The position numbers and the translations under genes were made by a program. A model generated the notes under the pieces. The model made no database searches, was not told the origin of the DNA, and saw only the letters and a program-made list of their open reading frames with translations. This document shows, in pieces, positions 23,847-35,245 of a stretch of DNA of 64,000 bases (positions are counted from its first letter, which is position 1; every line of letters begins with the position of its first letter). Origin of the DNA: Cunninghamia lanceolata (lineage: Eukaryota > Streptophyta > Pinopsida > Cupressales > Cupressaceae); the NCBI GenBank assembly GCA_027924645.1, contig BSBN01000252.1, positions 2,976,001-3,040,000 on the forward strand. Direction: 5' to 3'.

Positions 23847-24429
23847 TGTTAGGGTTAGCCGGCAAAAGATATCAATTAAATGCAAATAAAGATTAAACAG
23901 AGAAATGGAAATACACAGAAATAATAATAGCGAGAGACAAGTTTTAACGTGGTTCACCCAAACTCGAGCTACATCCACCAAACAGAGAGTCCAATATTAT
24001 TATCCAGTAAATCAAACTGATTACAATCAACAATCCCTGCAACTCAATACGGCTGCAAAATGCTACAATACAATATATCAAAACCCTAACCCTTAGCCGC
24101 TTTTTATCAAGCTTTTTGTCGGTTACAAAAATAGGGTTTTCTTATGTCGGTCAATGAAAAAATTAACTCCCGGTGCATTATGAAATAATAAAAAATTGTG
24201 TGAGGTTTCGTCCCCGAGCCCCCACGGGGGCGCTGCCCCTCGACCCCGCCCTGTATCGTGACAGGGAACGCGCCAGGGGCACTGCCCCTGGACCCCGCAA
24301 GGGGCACTGCCCCTTGACCCCATCTTGGGGGCGCTGCCCCTTGACCTCGTAGGAATTTGGGGGGAAACCACGCTGATAAAAGTAGGGTAAATATAACCTC
24401 CGAGTCTGATTAGGCTCCATATAACAACA
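23847..24429 (-). repeat. copia-B 5' LTR
   Basis: Near-identical to the 3' LTR outside the GC-rich block, which differs mainly by short gains and losses of GGGGCGCTGCCCC-like units (24205-24350). Confidence 0.93.
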
Positions 24430-24737
24430 AATGACATTATATTTTTATACATAAACAAACGTGTATATAATAGATATATTACCTAAGCCAATTCAATCTC
24501 AACCCCCTAATTGGCTTAGGTGTCGTAGTATACATACATACTTTATAGAATGACATTATATTTTTATACATAAACAAACATGTATATAATAGATATATGA
24601 CCTAAGCTAATTCAATCTCAACCCCTTTATTGGCTTCGGTGTCATAGTATACATACATACATATAAGGGGGTTTGAGATTGACTTGGCTTAGGTCATATA
24701 TACATACAAATATGTATGTATATATCATATATATATA

Positions 24738-24812
24738 TGTGTGTGTGTGTGTGTGTATCTATCTATCTATCTATATATGTATGTATATGTATATGTATAT
24801 GTATGTATGTAT
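24738..24812. repeat. Microsatellite cluster (TG)n (TATC)n (TATG)n
   Basis: Alternating TG, then ATCT and ATGT units, in the centre of the repeat D palindrome. The short reading frame through it is an artefact of the repeat. Confidence 0.9.
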
Positions 24813-25244
24813 GTTTACTATAAGGCCTAAGCTAATAAGGGGATTGAGATTGAATCAGCTTGGGTCATATATATATATATATATGGAAACTCTAATAAGG
24901 TATTTTCTACTTGTTTTTTAATTGTGTTTGTAGGAGCTATTACAGGTGGCCATGAGAGACTTGCAAGAATGGTGACCAACAAGGAGGTGATGTAAAATTT
25001 AGAGGGCGAATATAATTGGAAGGGAAATGGGTGAAAGGATGAGGTATGGTAGCTCTTGGGAGGGCCAAGACCAACTCCAAGGAGAGACGACAACCCCTAT
25101 GGTGGTGCCCCTTGTGAGTTCCTTTCCATAGAGGGTCACAACCCATTAGGGCATGCACCCTATTTATTAGAGACTATATCTCTCTTTCTTTCTTTTTTTG
25201 TTTTGAATATTTATTATATATTTTAATTTTTTCTAAACTTTTGG

Positions 25245-25532
25245 TAAATGTGATGGGTAGGCATGACACCAAACTTCACAACATTTGCTAGCATCCTTTT
25301 AGGAAGTGTCAAAAGGGAGCTTTGGAACATGGTATGGACATCCATTATTTAAGCATGAAGGACAAAGGAATTTCATTAACTATTATAGTTGCAACTACCT
25401 TAGTAGACATGAATACAAAATATAGAAGCAAAGACAAGGCACACAAACTATTTGACAAAATACCTCAAAGAAATGTGATCTCACAAAATGCCTTGGTTGC
25501 ACGATATGTACAAAATGGGTTTTTTCTTTAAG
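25245..25532 (+). pseudogene. PPR protein gene fragment inside repeat D
   Basis: The stretch reads MTPNFTTFASILL, then after a frameshift LEHGMDIH, and after a diverged part VATTLVDMNTKYRSKDKAHKLFDKIPQ, RNVISQNALVARYVQNGF. These are the linked P, L and S motif signatures of plant pentatricopeptide-repeat proteins (family pattern TFASVLxACA, G.xIH, LVDMYAKCG, LFDxMPxRNVVSWNAMI). The conserved Trp after NVxS is Gln here. It covers about 1.5 repeats, without start, organelle signal or C-terminal DYW domain, so it is a captured exon piece, not a gene. Confidence 0.75.
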
Positions 25533-25610
25533 TATTGATATACATACATATATTTTTATTTTCATTATCATTTGAACATAATAGTCTTTTTCCAGTAATA
25601 AAGCAAGGAA

Positions 25611-25631
25611 GTGACCCTCTGTGGCAAGCGG
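25611..25631. repeat. Inverted piece of repeat D left of copia-C
   Basis: GTGACCCTCTGTGGCAAGCGG matches, in reverse, the CCATAGAGGGTCAC sequence at 32500-32513. The match resumes right of copia-C at 28973. Confidence 0.6.
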
Positions 25632-26262
25632 TGTTAGGATTAAGGTCCCATCAACCTTTTAAATCTTATGTATTTAATTAGTCCTGATATTGTTTGTAAA
25701 TCATTCATAAGGTATGAAGTATTCACCAAGTAGCAATCTTGTTTCAGTCGCATGCTTGATCCCAACACTTGATGGATGATGGTTATCCGAGGGGTGCAGG
25801 GGGGTACCCTCTTGCGAGGTCTGGGGTGTCTGGGGACAACGGCCTTAGATGCCACATTTTATATATAAATTTCCATTGTAAATCTGGACCATTCATCATT
25901 AGGTCACAGATCTGATGGTAGAAGGCAACCCATTTATGAGGATATTATATTATGACTATGTAAGAGAAGAGTTGAGAGTGGAAAAACATGCGTTGTTGGA
26001 TTGAAGACTAAAGAGGAGATTGATAGTGTTGTATTGTAAACTCTATTGAAGTTAATACAAACTGGTGCATCTCTTGTTGTGTGGAGTTTTTTCCCAAAGG
26101 ATTTCTCCACATAAACATTGTGTTATGTGTTTGATCTTCTGTTCCGTTATTTCTTTGTGTTGATTTCATACTATCTCCATTTTGGTTAGATGCACAGTTA
26201 AATACCTATATTATAGTTGTAATCAGATTTCTGTTGATAGTTGTTTACCTTCATTTCTAACA
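25632..26262 (+). repeat. copia-C 5' LTR
   Basis: 631 bp with TG...CA ends. Its last 140 bp match 28829-28972. The sequence GGGGTGCAGGGGGGTACCC (25792-25810) is a small GC-rich island, and CTCTATTGAAGTTAATACAA (26041 on) lies in the putative R/U5 part. Confidence 0.88.
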
Positions 26263-26371
26263 TTTGGTATCAAATCCTGGCTAGTTCTATGTCTTAGGTG
26301 GAAGTGTGAGGGTTTTTTGAGTTGTAGTGGGAGTTCTAGTTGAACTTTTTTTACAGATTTGTGTAGAAGCC

Positions 26372-27428
26372 ATGGCTACATCCTCATCCCAATTGGACAT
26401 TAAAAAAATTCAATGGAACGAGTTATAAGCTATGGAAGCTAAAAATGGAGGATCTCCTTGAAGAGAGAGAACAATGGTTTGTTGTATAAAGAGAAAAGAA
26501 ACCTGATGATGTCAGTCAAGATGAGTGGGACAAATTGGACAAAAAAGCAAGAGGAACAATTTGGTTATGCCTTGCAGACTCTGTCCTGTTGAATGTCTCC
26601 ATTGAGAAGATTGCACATGCTTTATGGAAGTGGTTGGGTGAAATATATCAATCCAAGAGCCTAGTAAATAAATTGTATCTCAAAATAAATTTCTTTTCCC
26701 TTAAAATGAAGGAGGGTGATTCAATAGATGAGCACTTGAATACATTTAATTTAATTCTAAGTCAGTTAGCTTCTATGGATGTTAAGATAGATGAGGGAGA
26801 TAAGTGTATTATGCTTCTTTGTTCTTTGCCTAAGTCTTGGGAGAATTTTATTCTTGCTATCACTGCTAACCTTGAAGATCCAAATATGGTTGCCCTTGTT
26901 GCAACTCTGTTGTCACAGGAAATGAAGAAGAAGGCTATGGATAGCTCGGTGAATGCTCTTAATGTCAGGGGGAAGTCTAAGGAAAGAGGACCAAAAGGAG
27001 ATCAAAAGGGGCCTAAGGAATCAAAAGGCTGATCTAAAACTCCTAGGAAGAAGAATAGACTTAAGTGTTGGAACTGTGTTAAGAGGGGGCATGTGACGAA
27101 CGAATGCAGAAACCCAGAGAAATAATGGGATTCATCTACCGAAAAGTCCTCAAATGTAGGTGATGAAGTTTTACTTTCTGCATGTAATGTTATGTCTAAT
27201 GAACAATGGTTGATTGACTCAGGTTGCTCATATCATATGACTCCTTGTGAGGAATGGTTCTCCACATATGAGAAATATGATGGAGGTAATGTTTACCTTG
27301 GGGACAACTCTATATATTTGATTATTGACCAAGGAAAGGTACAGTCGTGTTTCAGTGATGGGAGGATTAAAACCCTCCCTTGTGTTTTACATATTCAAGG
27401 ATTGGCTAGAAATCTTATCTGTGTTTAA
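26372..27428 (+). pseudogene. copia-C gag and protease, first copy
   Basis: ATG at 26372 (MATSSSQLDIKKIQWN). The open part 26535-27032 holds the UBN2 capsid: RGTIWLCLADSVLLNV, LKMKEGDSIDEHLNTFN and CIMLLCSLPKSWENF, like tobacco Tnt1 Gag. A zinc knuckle CWNCVKRGHVTNEC lies near 27067-27107. The protease active site WLIDSGCSYHMTPCEEWF is at about 27206 (DSG intact). It ends at TAA 27427-27429, where the tandem copy begins. Confidence 0.85.
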
Positions 27429-28385
27429 CAATGTTTGTCGTACCAAGAGAAAAGAAACCTGATGATGTCAGTCAAGATGAGTGGGACAAATTGGAAAAAA
27501 AGGCAAGAGGAACAATTTGGTTATGCCTTGCAAACTCTATCCTATTGAATGTCTCTATTGAGAAGACTACACATGCTTTATGGAAGTGGTTGGGTGAAAC
27601 CTATCAATCAAATAGCTTGGTAAATAAACTGTATCTCAAAAGAAAGTTATTTTCCCTCAAAATGAAGGAGGGTGATTCGTTAGCTGAGCACTTGAATACA
27701 TTTAATTTGATTCTGAGTCAGTTAGCTTCTGTGGATGTTAAGATAGATGAGCAAGATAAGTGTATTATGCTTCTTTGTTCTTTGCTTGACTCTTGGGAGA
27801 ATTTTATTCTTGTTATCATTACTAACCTCGAAGATCCAAAGATGGATGCCCTTGTTGTAACTCTGTTATCATATGAAATAAGGAAGAAGTCTATGGATAG
27901 CTCAATGAATGCTCTTAATGTTAGGGGGGTCTAAAGAAAGAGAACCAAAAGGAGATCAGAAGGGGCCTAAGGAATAAAAAGGTCAGTCTAAAACTTCTGG
28001 GAAGACGAACAGAGTTAAGTGTTGGAATTACGGTAAGAGGAGGCATGTGAAGAAAGAATGCAAAACCCCAAAGAAACATTGGGATTTATCTACTGAAAAG
28101 TCCTCAAATGCAGGTGATGAAGTTTTACTTTCTGCATGTAATGTTGTGTCTAATGAATAGTGGTTGATTGAATCAGGTTGCTCTTAACATATGACTCCTC
28201 ATGAGGAATGGTTCTCCACATATGAGAAATATGATGGAGGTAATGTTTACCTTGGGGACAACTCTACATATCTAATTGTTGGTCAATGAAAGGTACAATT
28301 ATGTTTCAGTGATGGGAGGATTAAAACCCTCCCTAGTGTTTTACATATTCTTGGATTGGCTTGAAATCTTATTTTTGTTTCTAAG
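27429..28385 (+). pseudogene. copia-C gag and protease, second tandem copy
   Basis: Repeats 26472-27427 with an offset of 956 bp. Gag is open at 27431-27934, and the knuckle near 28020 reads CWNYGKRRHVKKEC with Tyr for the second Cys. At the protease (about 28165) DSG has become ESG and further stops occur, so this copy is the more decayed of the two. It then runs on into the GAG-pre-integrase domain. Confidence 0.85.
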
Positions 28386-28847
28386 TTGAATGATTTGGGA
28401 ATGCATGTAACATTTAATAAGCATTGTTGCAAATTGGTGAGAGGAAGCTTGGTGGTAGCTAGGGGAACAAGGATGGGAACTCTGTTTAGGCTTGAGGCCA
28501 CTATAGTTTGTAGATCCACTAATGTAACTAAAACTGCTGAAAATACATGTATTTTGTGGCACCGCAAATTGGGCCACACAAGTGAAAATGTTTTAAAAAC
28601 AATTATAAATAATAAGTTGTTTGATGGTTTATCCTATTATGATGAGCACTTTGATTGCTATGAGAATTGTGTGTTTGGTAAACATAACATAAATTATTTT
28701 CCTTTAGGAAGCAATAGAGCAAAAGAGAAATTAAAAATTATTCATTCAGATATGTTTGGACCTGTGGATAATGATTCTATTAGAAAATCTCATTATTTCT
28801 TTACCTTCATTGATGATGTATCTAGATTCACTATGTTATGTGTTTGA
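28386..28847 (+). pseudogene. copia-C integrase, N-terminal part
   Basis: GAG-pre-integrase with the HHCC finger (LWHRKLGHTSENVL, then CYENCVFGK), then IHSDMFGPVDND with the first catalytic Asp (canonical HTDxxGP) and FIDDVSRF. The frame then stops at TGTTATGTGTTTGA, which already belongs to the 3' LTR: the deletion joined integrase to LTR at about 28829. Confidence 0.88.
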
Positions 28848-29092
28848 TCTTCTATTCTGTTATTTCTTTGTGTTAATTTCATACTATCTCCATTTTGGTT
28901 CTACACATTAAATATCTATATTATAGTTGTAATCAGATTTCCGTTGATAGTTGTTTACCTTCATTTCTAACAAGCAGCCCATAAGGGACACCACCATACG
29001 GGTTATTGCCTCTACTTGGAGTTGGTCTTGGCCCTCCCAAGTGCTGCCATACCCCATCCTTTCATCCACTGCCCTTCCAATCTTAATGCAAG

Positions 29093-29913
29093 AATTTAAA
29101 ATTCAAAAATGGAAAATAAATGAAAATAAGATGCTTCCCATTCTAAACTCATGCAAACCTCATATAGAGCATATAATGGCATTCAAACAATGAAATTTAA
29201 CCAAAATGCGTTACTAGGCATGAACTCCATTGTTTCAAGTAGATTTTCTCCATGGATTGTGATGTAGTTGCTCCAAATCCTAGCAACATATACTTAGATT
29301 TTTTAGATGATTCATTTGCTTGGGATAGTGTGCCAATTTATAGATTTTTAGCAAGGAGGATGGACAATGGAGATTGATGACGAAGATTGATGGTCAAGAA
29401 TGAATGAGAAGACTTTCCTTGGATCAAGGAGAAAGTGGACAAATTGTTACAAGGATTAAATGAATTTTGTTTCTTCTATTTTTCAAACAATGTAAGTGGG
29501 TTATAATGGAGAGATTTACATGGGAATGTGAAGTTGTTAACTACTTGATGAAGTTGTTAACTACTTGATGAAGTAGTTAACTCCTTAATGCAATTAGTTT
29601 ACTTGTTTTTTAAATGGAGAGAAGATGATAAATGAGGTAGTTAACTATTTTTTGAGGTTGTTAACTTCATTAATTTATTTTATTTAAATAATTTATTTAT
29701 TAAAAATAGTGAGAGAGAATATGTGAGGTGGAAATAAAATAATAAATTATTTAATTGGGTGTGAGACTAGACTAATTAAATAATATAATTATTTAATTAA
29801 TTAATGATGATGAAAATGTTAGTATGAAATGGGATTGAGTAAGATGACGTCAATAGAATGTTGTTTGGAGTTATAATGGATAAAATTTAAATGTCTACAC
29901 AATCATGTCATCC
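29093..29913. mobile_element. Unclassified AT-rich insertion in repeat D arm
   Basis: Breaks the repeat D match between CCTTCCAAT and CCCTCTAAAC. No coding signal. It contains a duplicated GAAGTTGTTAACTACTTGAT (29531-29570), many TTAAATAA runs, and ends near TGTCTACACA, which is LTR-like. Composition resembles the neighbouring element at 29947. I found no convincing target duplication, so a degraded solo LTR is only a suggestion. Confidence 0.4.
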
Positions 29914-29946
29914 CTCTAAACTTTACATCACCTCCTTATTGGTTAT

Positions 29947-30976
29947 TGTGATGGGTGAAATGTGGGATTAATCAATAATAATAACAAACCCAATACATCA
30001 ATGAAATATGAAGGAAAAAGGTTTTTTTAGAATAATAACAAGATACTTACAACCTTTAACTTACGCCTTCCATTGCTTGCCTTTTCTTTCTTGATCTCGA
30101 TGGAGATGAATGTTGGCCCTCAAGAAGCTTGCTTCCTTGCTTTGAAATCCTCAAGATGACAAGGAGAAGTTGGCTAGGATACTTTGTGTGATTGAAGATG
30201 AGCTTCAACACACTAATGAAATGGATGATATGAAGTGCTATGGAGATGGGTGCCAATGGCGCGCTATATTTCCTGCAGCATAAGTTTACTCAAATGATGG
30301 ATGATGAAATGAAGAAGAAGAGGGTTGTATTTATAGAGTTGTGTAGGAGAAGATCAATGGTTGAGAAGAAATGAGAAGATCAACGGAGGAGGATGGTTGA
30401 GGAACGTGCAACAAATGGAAGAAGGACATGTGTCATTCAAAAAGAAGCTTAGTTGAGTTAATTCAAAAAGAAGCTTAGTTGAGTTAACTGCTTTGTTGAT
30501 GAGGATGAGTTTTCATTTTCTTAAATTAGAATTTATTTTTCTAATTTAAGAGCAAAGTTGCTTTAAAATTGCTTTAACTTAGCTTTTGCTTTTGTATGAC
30601 AAGAAGAGTTTATTTTTAGAAGATATTGAAGATTTTTTAGAAGATGAGAAAGCATAATTAAATAAATGAATTTATTTAATTATTTGTAGATATTTTGGAG
30701 GAATAAATAAAATATATAAATATATTTTATTTTGTGGAGATTTAAGATTTTATTTAAATAAAATCGCATTTTATTTAAATTTGGAAGAATAATGGATTTA
30801 ATTAAATAATTAAAATTATTTAATTTTTAGAAGAATAAAGTTGATGTAGATTAATTAAATAAATGTAATTTATTTAATAAAATGAGAGGAAGTGAATCAA
30901 ATAAATAAATAAATTTATTTATTTATTGATAGAGGAATATGAAGAAGTAGAGTCATGTCATTTTTAGGTGTATACA
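29947..30976. mobile_element. Solo-LTR-like element, 1030 bp, TSD GTTAT
   Basis: Begins TGTGATGGGTG, ends GGTGTATACA, and is flanked by perfect GTTAT copies at 29942-29946 and 30977-30981. The right arm of repeat D shows the uninterrupted site. The second half is extremely AT-rich with TTTATTTAAAT-like palindromes (30650-30930). Two copies of GTTGAGTTAA(T/C)T lie near 30453-30490. No ORF. The TG...CA ends and 5-bp duplication make a solo LTR most likely. Confidence 0.75.
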
Positions 30977-31275
30977 GTTATCATTCTTGCAAGTCTCTCA
31001 TGGCCACCTGCAATAGCTCCTACAAACACAATTCAAAAACAAGTAGAGAATGTCTTATTAGAGTTTCTATATATTTATTATGAGATAAATTTTAGAGTTG
31101 TATATTTGCTTAAAATGCTATTAAATGTTATTATATAAAAGAAATTTTTAGGGTTATATAATTGCTTTATAGAATGACATTATATGTTTATACATAAACA
31201 AACATGTATATAATAGATATATGACCTAAGCCAATTCAATCTTAACCCCCTTATTGGCTTAGGCGTCATAGTATA

Positions 31276-31276
<1 letters not shown>

Positions 31277-31332
<56 letters not shown>

Positions 31333-31496
31333 GTGCATATGTATGAGTGTATGTATGTATGTATGTATGTATGTATATATATGATAAATTTGTTGTATAT
31401 GTGTGTATAGATATATGTATATACATATACATGCATACATATATCTAGATTTATATACATACATACAATGTATATAGATATATGTATGTATGTATG
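31277..31496. repeat. Microsatellite loop of repeat D palindrome
   Basis: (CA)n at 31277-31314, (AT)n to 31332, (TATG)n at about 31345-31376 and further TATA/TATG units to 31496, between arms that are reverse complements of each other. Reading frames here encode only His/Tyr/Ile repeats and are not genes. Confidence 0.9.
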
Positions 31497-32710
31497 TATA
31501 CTATAAGGCCTAAGCTAACAAGGAGATTGAGATTGAATTAGATTAGGTCATATATCTATTATATACATACTTGTTTGTTTATATATAAACATATAATGTC
31601 ATTCTATGAAGTAATTATATAACCCTAAAAATTTCTTTTATATAATAACATATAATGTCATTTTGTTAAGTAATTATACAGCTCTAAAATTTCTCTGACA
31701 ATAAAATATATGGAAACTCTAATAAGGTGTTTTCTACTTGTTTTTTAATTGTGTTTGTAGGAGCTATTACAGGTGGCCATGAGAGGCTTGCAAAAATGGT
31801 GACCAACAAGGAGGTGATGTAAAGTTTAGAGGGCCAATATAATTGGAATGGAAATGGATGAAAGGATGAGGTATGGTAGCTCTTAGGAGGGCCAAGACCT
31901 GTTAGGAATTGCATGCAGAAGATATCAATTAAATGCAAATAAAGATTAAACAGAGGAATGAAAAATACACAGAAATAATAACAGCGAGAGACAATTTTTA
32001 ACGTGGTTCACCCAAACTCGGGCTACATCCACCAACAAAGAGTCCAATATTATTATCCAGCAAATCAAACTAATTACAACCAATAATCCTTGCAACTCAA
32101 TACCGATGCAAATGCTACAATACAATATCAACCAAAACCCTAACCCTTGGTCATTTTTATCAAGACTTATGTCGGTTACAAAATAGGGTTTTTTAATGTC
32201 GGCCAATAGAAAAAATAACTCCCGACACCTTTATAAAATAATAAAAGTTGTTTGAGGTTTCAGGGGCGCTGTCCCCGAGCCCCCACCCTATATCGCGACA
32301 GGGAGTGCACCAAGGGCACTGCCCCTGGACCCCGCAAGGGGCACTGCCCCCAAACCCCCGTTAAATAATTTTGGGGGAAACTGCGCCGATAAAAGTGAGG
32401 AAAATTTAACCTCCGAGTCTAATTAGGCTCCATATAACAACAAGACCAACTCCAAGAAGAGGCAACAACCCCTATAGTGGTGCCCCTTGTGAGTTACTTG
32501 CCATAGAGGGTCACAACCCATTAGGGCCTACACCCTATTTATTAGAGGAGACTATATCTCTCTTTCTTTCTTTTCATTTTGAATCTTTGTTACATATGTA
32601 CAAAATTGGTTTTTTCTTTAAGGATTGATATACATACATATATTTTTATTTTTCATTACCATTTGAACATAATAACCTTTTTTCTAGCAATAAAGCATTG
32701 AAATTCTACA
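31497..32710 (+). repeat. Repeat D copy 2, direct arm and outer sequence
   Basis: 31497-31802 pairs with 30977-31276 as an inverted repeat. The match to copy 1 (24823-25230) continues through 31899, is interrupted by a solo LTR, resumes at 32443-32590 and ends after the 32590-32705 segment shared with 25500-25610. The PPR fragment of copy 1 is absent here: it lies between the two matching blocks. Confidence 0.75.
31900..32442 (-). mobile_element. Solo LTR of the copia-B family
   Basis: 543 bp, TGTTAGGAATTGC...CATATAACAACA, matching both copia-B LTRs, with the ACGTGGTTCACCC motif at 32001 and a shorter GC-rich block (32260-32360). Perfect AGACC duplication at 31895-31899 and 32443-32447. Formed by recombination between the LTRs of a lost element. 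Confidence 0.93.
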
Positions 32711-34555
32711 TTTTCATCATACATCTTAAGTTATTTAACTAAAAGAATTTGGTTTGTTTCAATATAGCAATCGCATATACACATGCTTGTTTTCCTTTAT
32801 CTCAACTTAATTATTACACATCTATATCAACGTCATAGTAAGCTAATTTCTTACTTTCATACCAAATATAGTTGATAAAGTTTAGACACTCATTTATAGT
32901 TAAATATCATTAAATTTATAAGGAGAAACCTACATTCTCAAATCCTCATGCATGCACATTCACCTTCCAATTTAATATTTACATGAAATTTTCATAAGTA
33001 TTACAATTTTTCTACAACAATTTAATCTTTGATCTTCTTCCCAAGTAGAAGAACTTTATGAACCAACACTTTGAGGACAATTCCAATAAGAAGAGTTCTC
33101 TCCACCCAACCAATATGGCATCATTAGCCCATATGAGACTTTAGCCATCCCTTGAGCTAGGAGAACCAACTAGGAATGGGTTAAAAATAGGCAAGCAAGC
33201 AATCACAAGAATGGGTGCTCAAATAAAAATTAGAATTCACACACACACACACACCCATCCCCCAAATATACACACGAGAAAAATTAACCCTACATGCATT
33301 CACATAACCATAGGAGGGATAATCTTGTCTTCAATACTCACACCTACACCAAATGAATGCTTAGATTCACAAATAAAGAAAATGATACTCCAATTGAACA
33401 CAACATAAGCTCAAATTTCTATTCCTCGCACATATTCTTTTACAAGAACAACACACAAAATAAAAAGAGAAGAGGACCTATCTCTTCCACATGAAAATTG
33501 CTTCCATATTCTCAAGACTTTCAATTCCAAGCCTAAAATTGCACTCACATCCTCAAGAAAACCATTCAAAGCATCAACTGCCTCAAAAATGATTTTCAAG
33601 AATGAAAGAATTCCCTTCCTAATCCAAAATGAGAGCTTATATGTGAGTACCATGTCACACATCCTCATCCAATAGAATGAGGACACATGACACCCCACAT
33701 GGCTCTTAGCATTCTCTTACATCACATAAATACAAGATATGACCTTGCATGTGTATTCATATGGGCTCACCAGTACGAAAGCATGGTCAAGGCAAGTGGA
33801 GTGTACTCCACCTATACACCTTGCAAAGAAGAAGGGGTTGACCAAGAAATCCCTCCATGCCTATTTATAGCATGTTCTTACCAAGGGTGGAATGAGTACT
33901 ATACTCGCCTGTATCAACTTACACTTATCCCAAACAACACCCTACTACAAGGTACCTTAGGGGTAAAACAATACATAAAATTATTAAAAATTAACTTTTT
34001 GGACAAATTTGAGTTTTACATTTTTGGTTGAAACTTGAGTTTGAAATTTTTAATAAAATAATTACATAAATATCATTCCCACAAGGTTTAATTTTTTTTA
34101 AATGACATTCAACAAAGTATAATCACTTAGAAAATCATAAGGCTTACACATAAGGTCTTAATCACTCATGATCAATATAGATAGCTATATTGATTTAACA
34201 TGTAGGCATATCTTTCTATTTCACCATTTTAAGCAGGACAAGTTAAGGTTTTTGATGGCTCTCCTGTTCTTCTATTGATAATTCTATACACTTGCACACT
34301 TATTGCAAACATCAATACATCCATAGTATATATAATTGAAGCAACATAATAGAATTTATACTATTCACCCTCAATAATTAAGGTCAACCACACTCATAAC
34401 AATATGTATCATCATTATATATCACATCAAAATAATGTCTCGACACAGTTAAATTAGACCAACTTACCCATTTAATCAACCTTATAAATTTGATTCAAGT
34501 TTCTGTAAAATTTGTTATTCAAAAAGAAACATAATTTTTACACTCAAATAAATCA
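32711..34555. other. Unassigned sequence
   Basis: About 1.8 kb in which I recognise no coding domain, LTR pair or inverted repeat. It is AT-rich with one short (CA)n run at 33239-33254. Short frames at 33411-33698 (minus) and 33687-34031 (plus) have no recognisable motif and no support beyond being open. Confidence 0.5.
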
Positions 34556-35245
34556 ATATTGGATTTCAAATTAAACTATGTTATCATCATTTCCTATACA
34601 TTTACCATCTATTTAAACCACCTTTGACTATGTGAACATCAACAAATTCTCATATGAGAAATAATTTAAAGACTAGGGTTAGGAATAACATATCTTCATA
34701 TTATTCAATTTAACTTAAATAATTGTATGAAAGTAAACTACATTTATCTAGATATTACACATCTACAACATAACCAAATTCACTTACCAGGGATCCTTTT
34801 TGCATCAAGTTAGCATTCTCACTAGTTAGGGTTAGTCAAGTTTACTAAATCATCACATAAACACGTATTGATAACCAACAACCAAGTAGGCCCTAAAAGA
34901 GCTAAAGCATTTTCAAGCATCATAGGGTACATCAAAGCATCATTAACCTAATCCTCAACATCATCTCAACCTTGAGTAGGTCATGATCATAATCATAGAC
35001 ATCATCCGCTCTCAAGGTAATCACATAGACATAATTCACATTGGTTAGAAGCAGTAATATTAATGTATATTTTTACCTCATGATTTGTATCCAAATTAAT
35101 TCTTATTTAAAAGGATTTAAATATATTTCTCCAAAATAAATTTATCAAGCATAAAGAAACTAAGCAACATTATTTGCTAAATTAGAAGAATTTTGAATCA
35201 AGCACAAGCATGAAAGTTTGTAGGAGAAAGGATGAGAAAATTTGT
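34556..35245. repeat. 690-bp tandem duplication, unit 1 (uninterrupted)
   Basis: Starts ATATTGGATTTCAAATTAAA and repeats from 35246. It contains, uninterrupted, both points where the second unit was invaded: GACTATGTGAACATCAAC (near 34628) and ATCAAGTTAGCATT (near 34806). No coding signal. Confidence 0.85.

Larger units (their letters stand above)
19131..24429 (-). mobile_element. Ty1/copia element copia-B (TNT1/Tork-like), nearly intact
   Basis: 5299 bp, minus strand, with 593-bp (19131-19723) and 583-bp (23847-24429) LTRs starting TGTTAGGGTTAGCC and ending in ACAACA or ATAACA. Perfect AATGA duplication, primer site TGGTATCCGAGC (23833-23844, initiator-Met type) and polypurine tract beside the left LTR. 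One frame of 1308 codons spans the interior without a frameshift. This is the best preserved element of the window and probably the youngest full-length insertion. A solo LTR of the same family is at 31900-32442. Confidence 0.95.
24430..25610 (+). repeat. Repeat D copy 1: palindromic core, microsatellites and right arm
   Basis: Continues repeat D after copia-B. A 115-120-bp segment with the small inverted pair CCTAAGCCAAT...ATTGGCTTAGG is present twice (24430-24540 and 24545-24655). It is followed by TG, TATC and TATG microsatellites (24738-24812) and then by the reverse-complement arm (GGCCTAAGCTAATAAGGGGA, 24823 on). Downstream sequence to about 25230 matches 31705-32590. The part 25540-25610 matches 32590-32705. 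Confidence 0.75.
25632..28972 (+). mobile_element. Ty1/copia element copia-C, internally duplicated and deleted
   Basis: The 5' LTR 25632-26262 (TGTTAGGATTAAGG...TTCTAACA) is followed by a primer site (TGGTATCAAATCC from 26265). Gag and protease are present twice in tandem, then the integrase N-terminus, which is fused directly to the last 144 bp of the 3' LTR (28829-28972). RT and RNase H are gone. The flanks read AGCGG (25627-25631) and AGCAG (28973-28977), a 5-bp duplication with one change. It is non-autonomous and of TNT1/Tork type by its gag. Confidence 0.88.
28973..31276 (-). repeat. Repeat D, inverted arm, broken by two insertions
   Basis: Pieces 28973-29092, 29914-29946 and 30977-31276 together form the reverse complement of the arm seen at 31497-31899 plus 32443-32513. 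For example, GGAGTTGGTCTTGGCCCTCC at 29019 is the inverse of 31884-31899 joined to 32443. The intervening pieces are 29093-29913 and 29947-30976. Confidence 0.75.

Noticed and set aside
31180..31464. Tyr/Ile/His-rich frame over microsatellites
   Set aside because: Product of CA/TATG repeats.
33411..34031. Two short frames on opposite strands in the unassigned region
   Set aside because: No motif, no repeat copy for comparison, and no codon pattern distinguishing them from chance.
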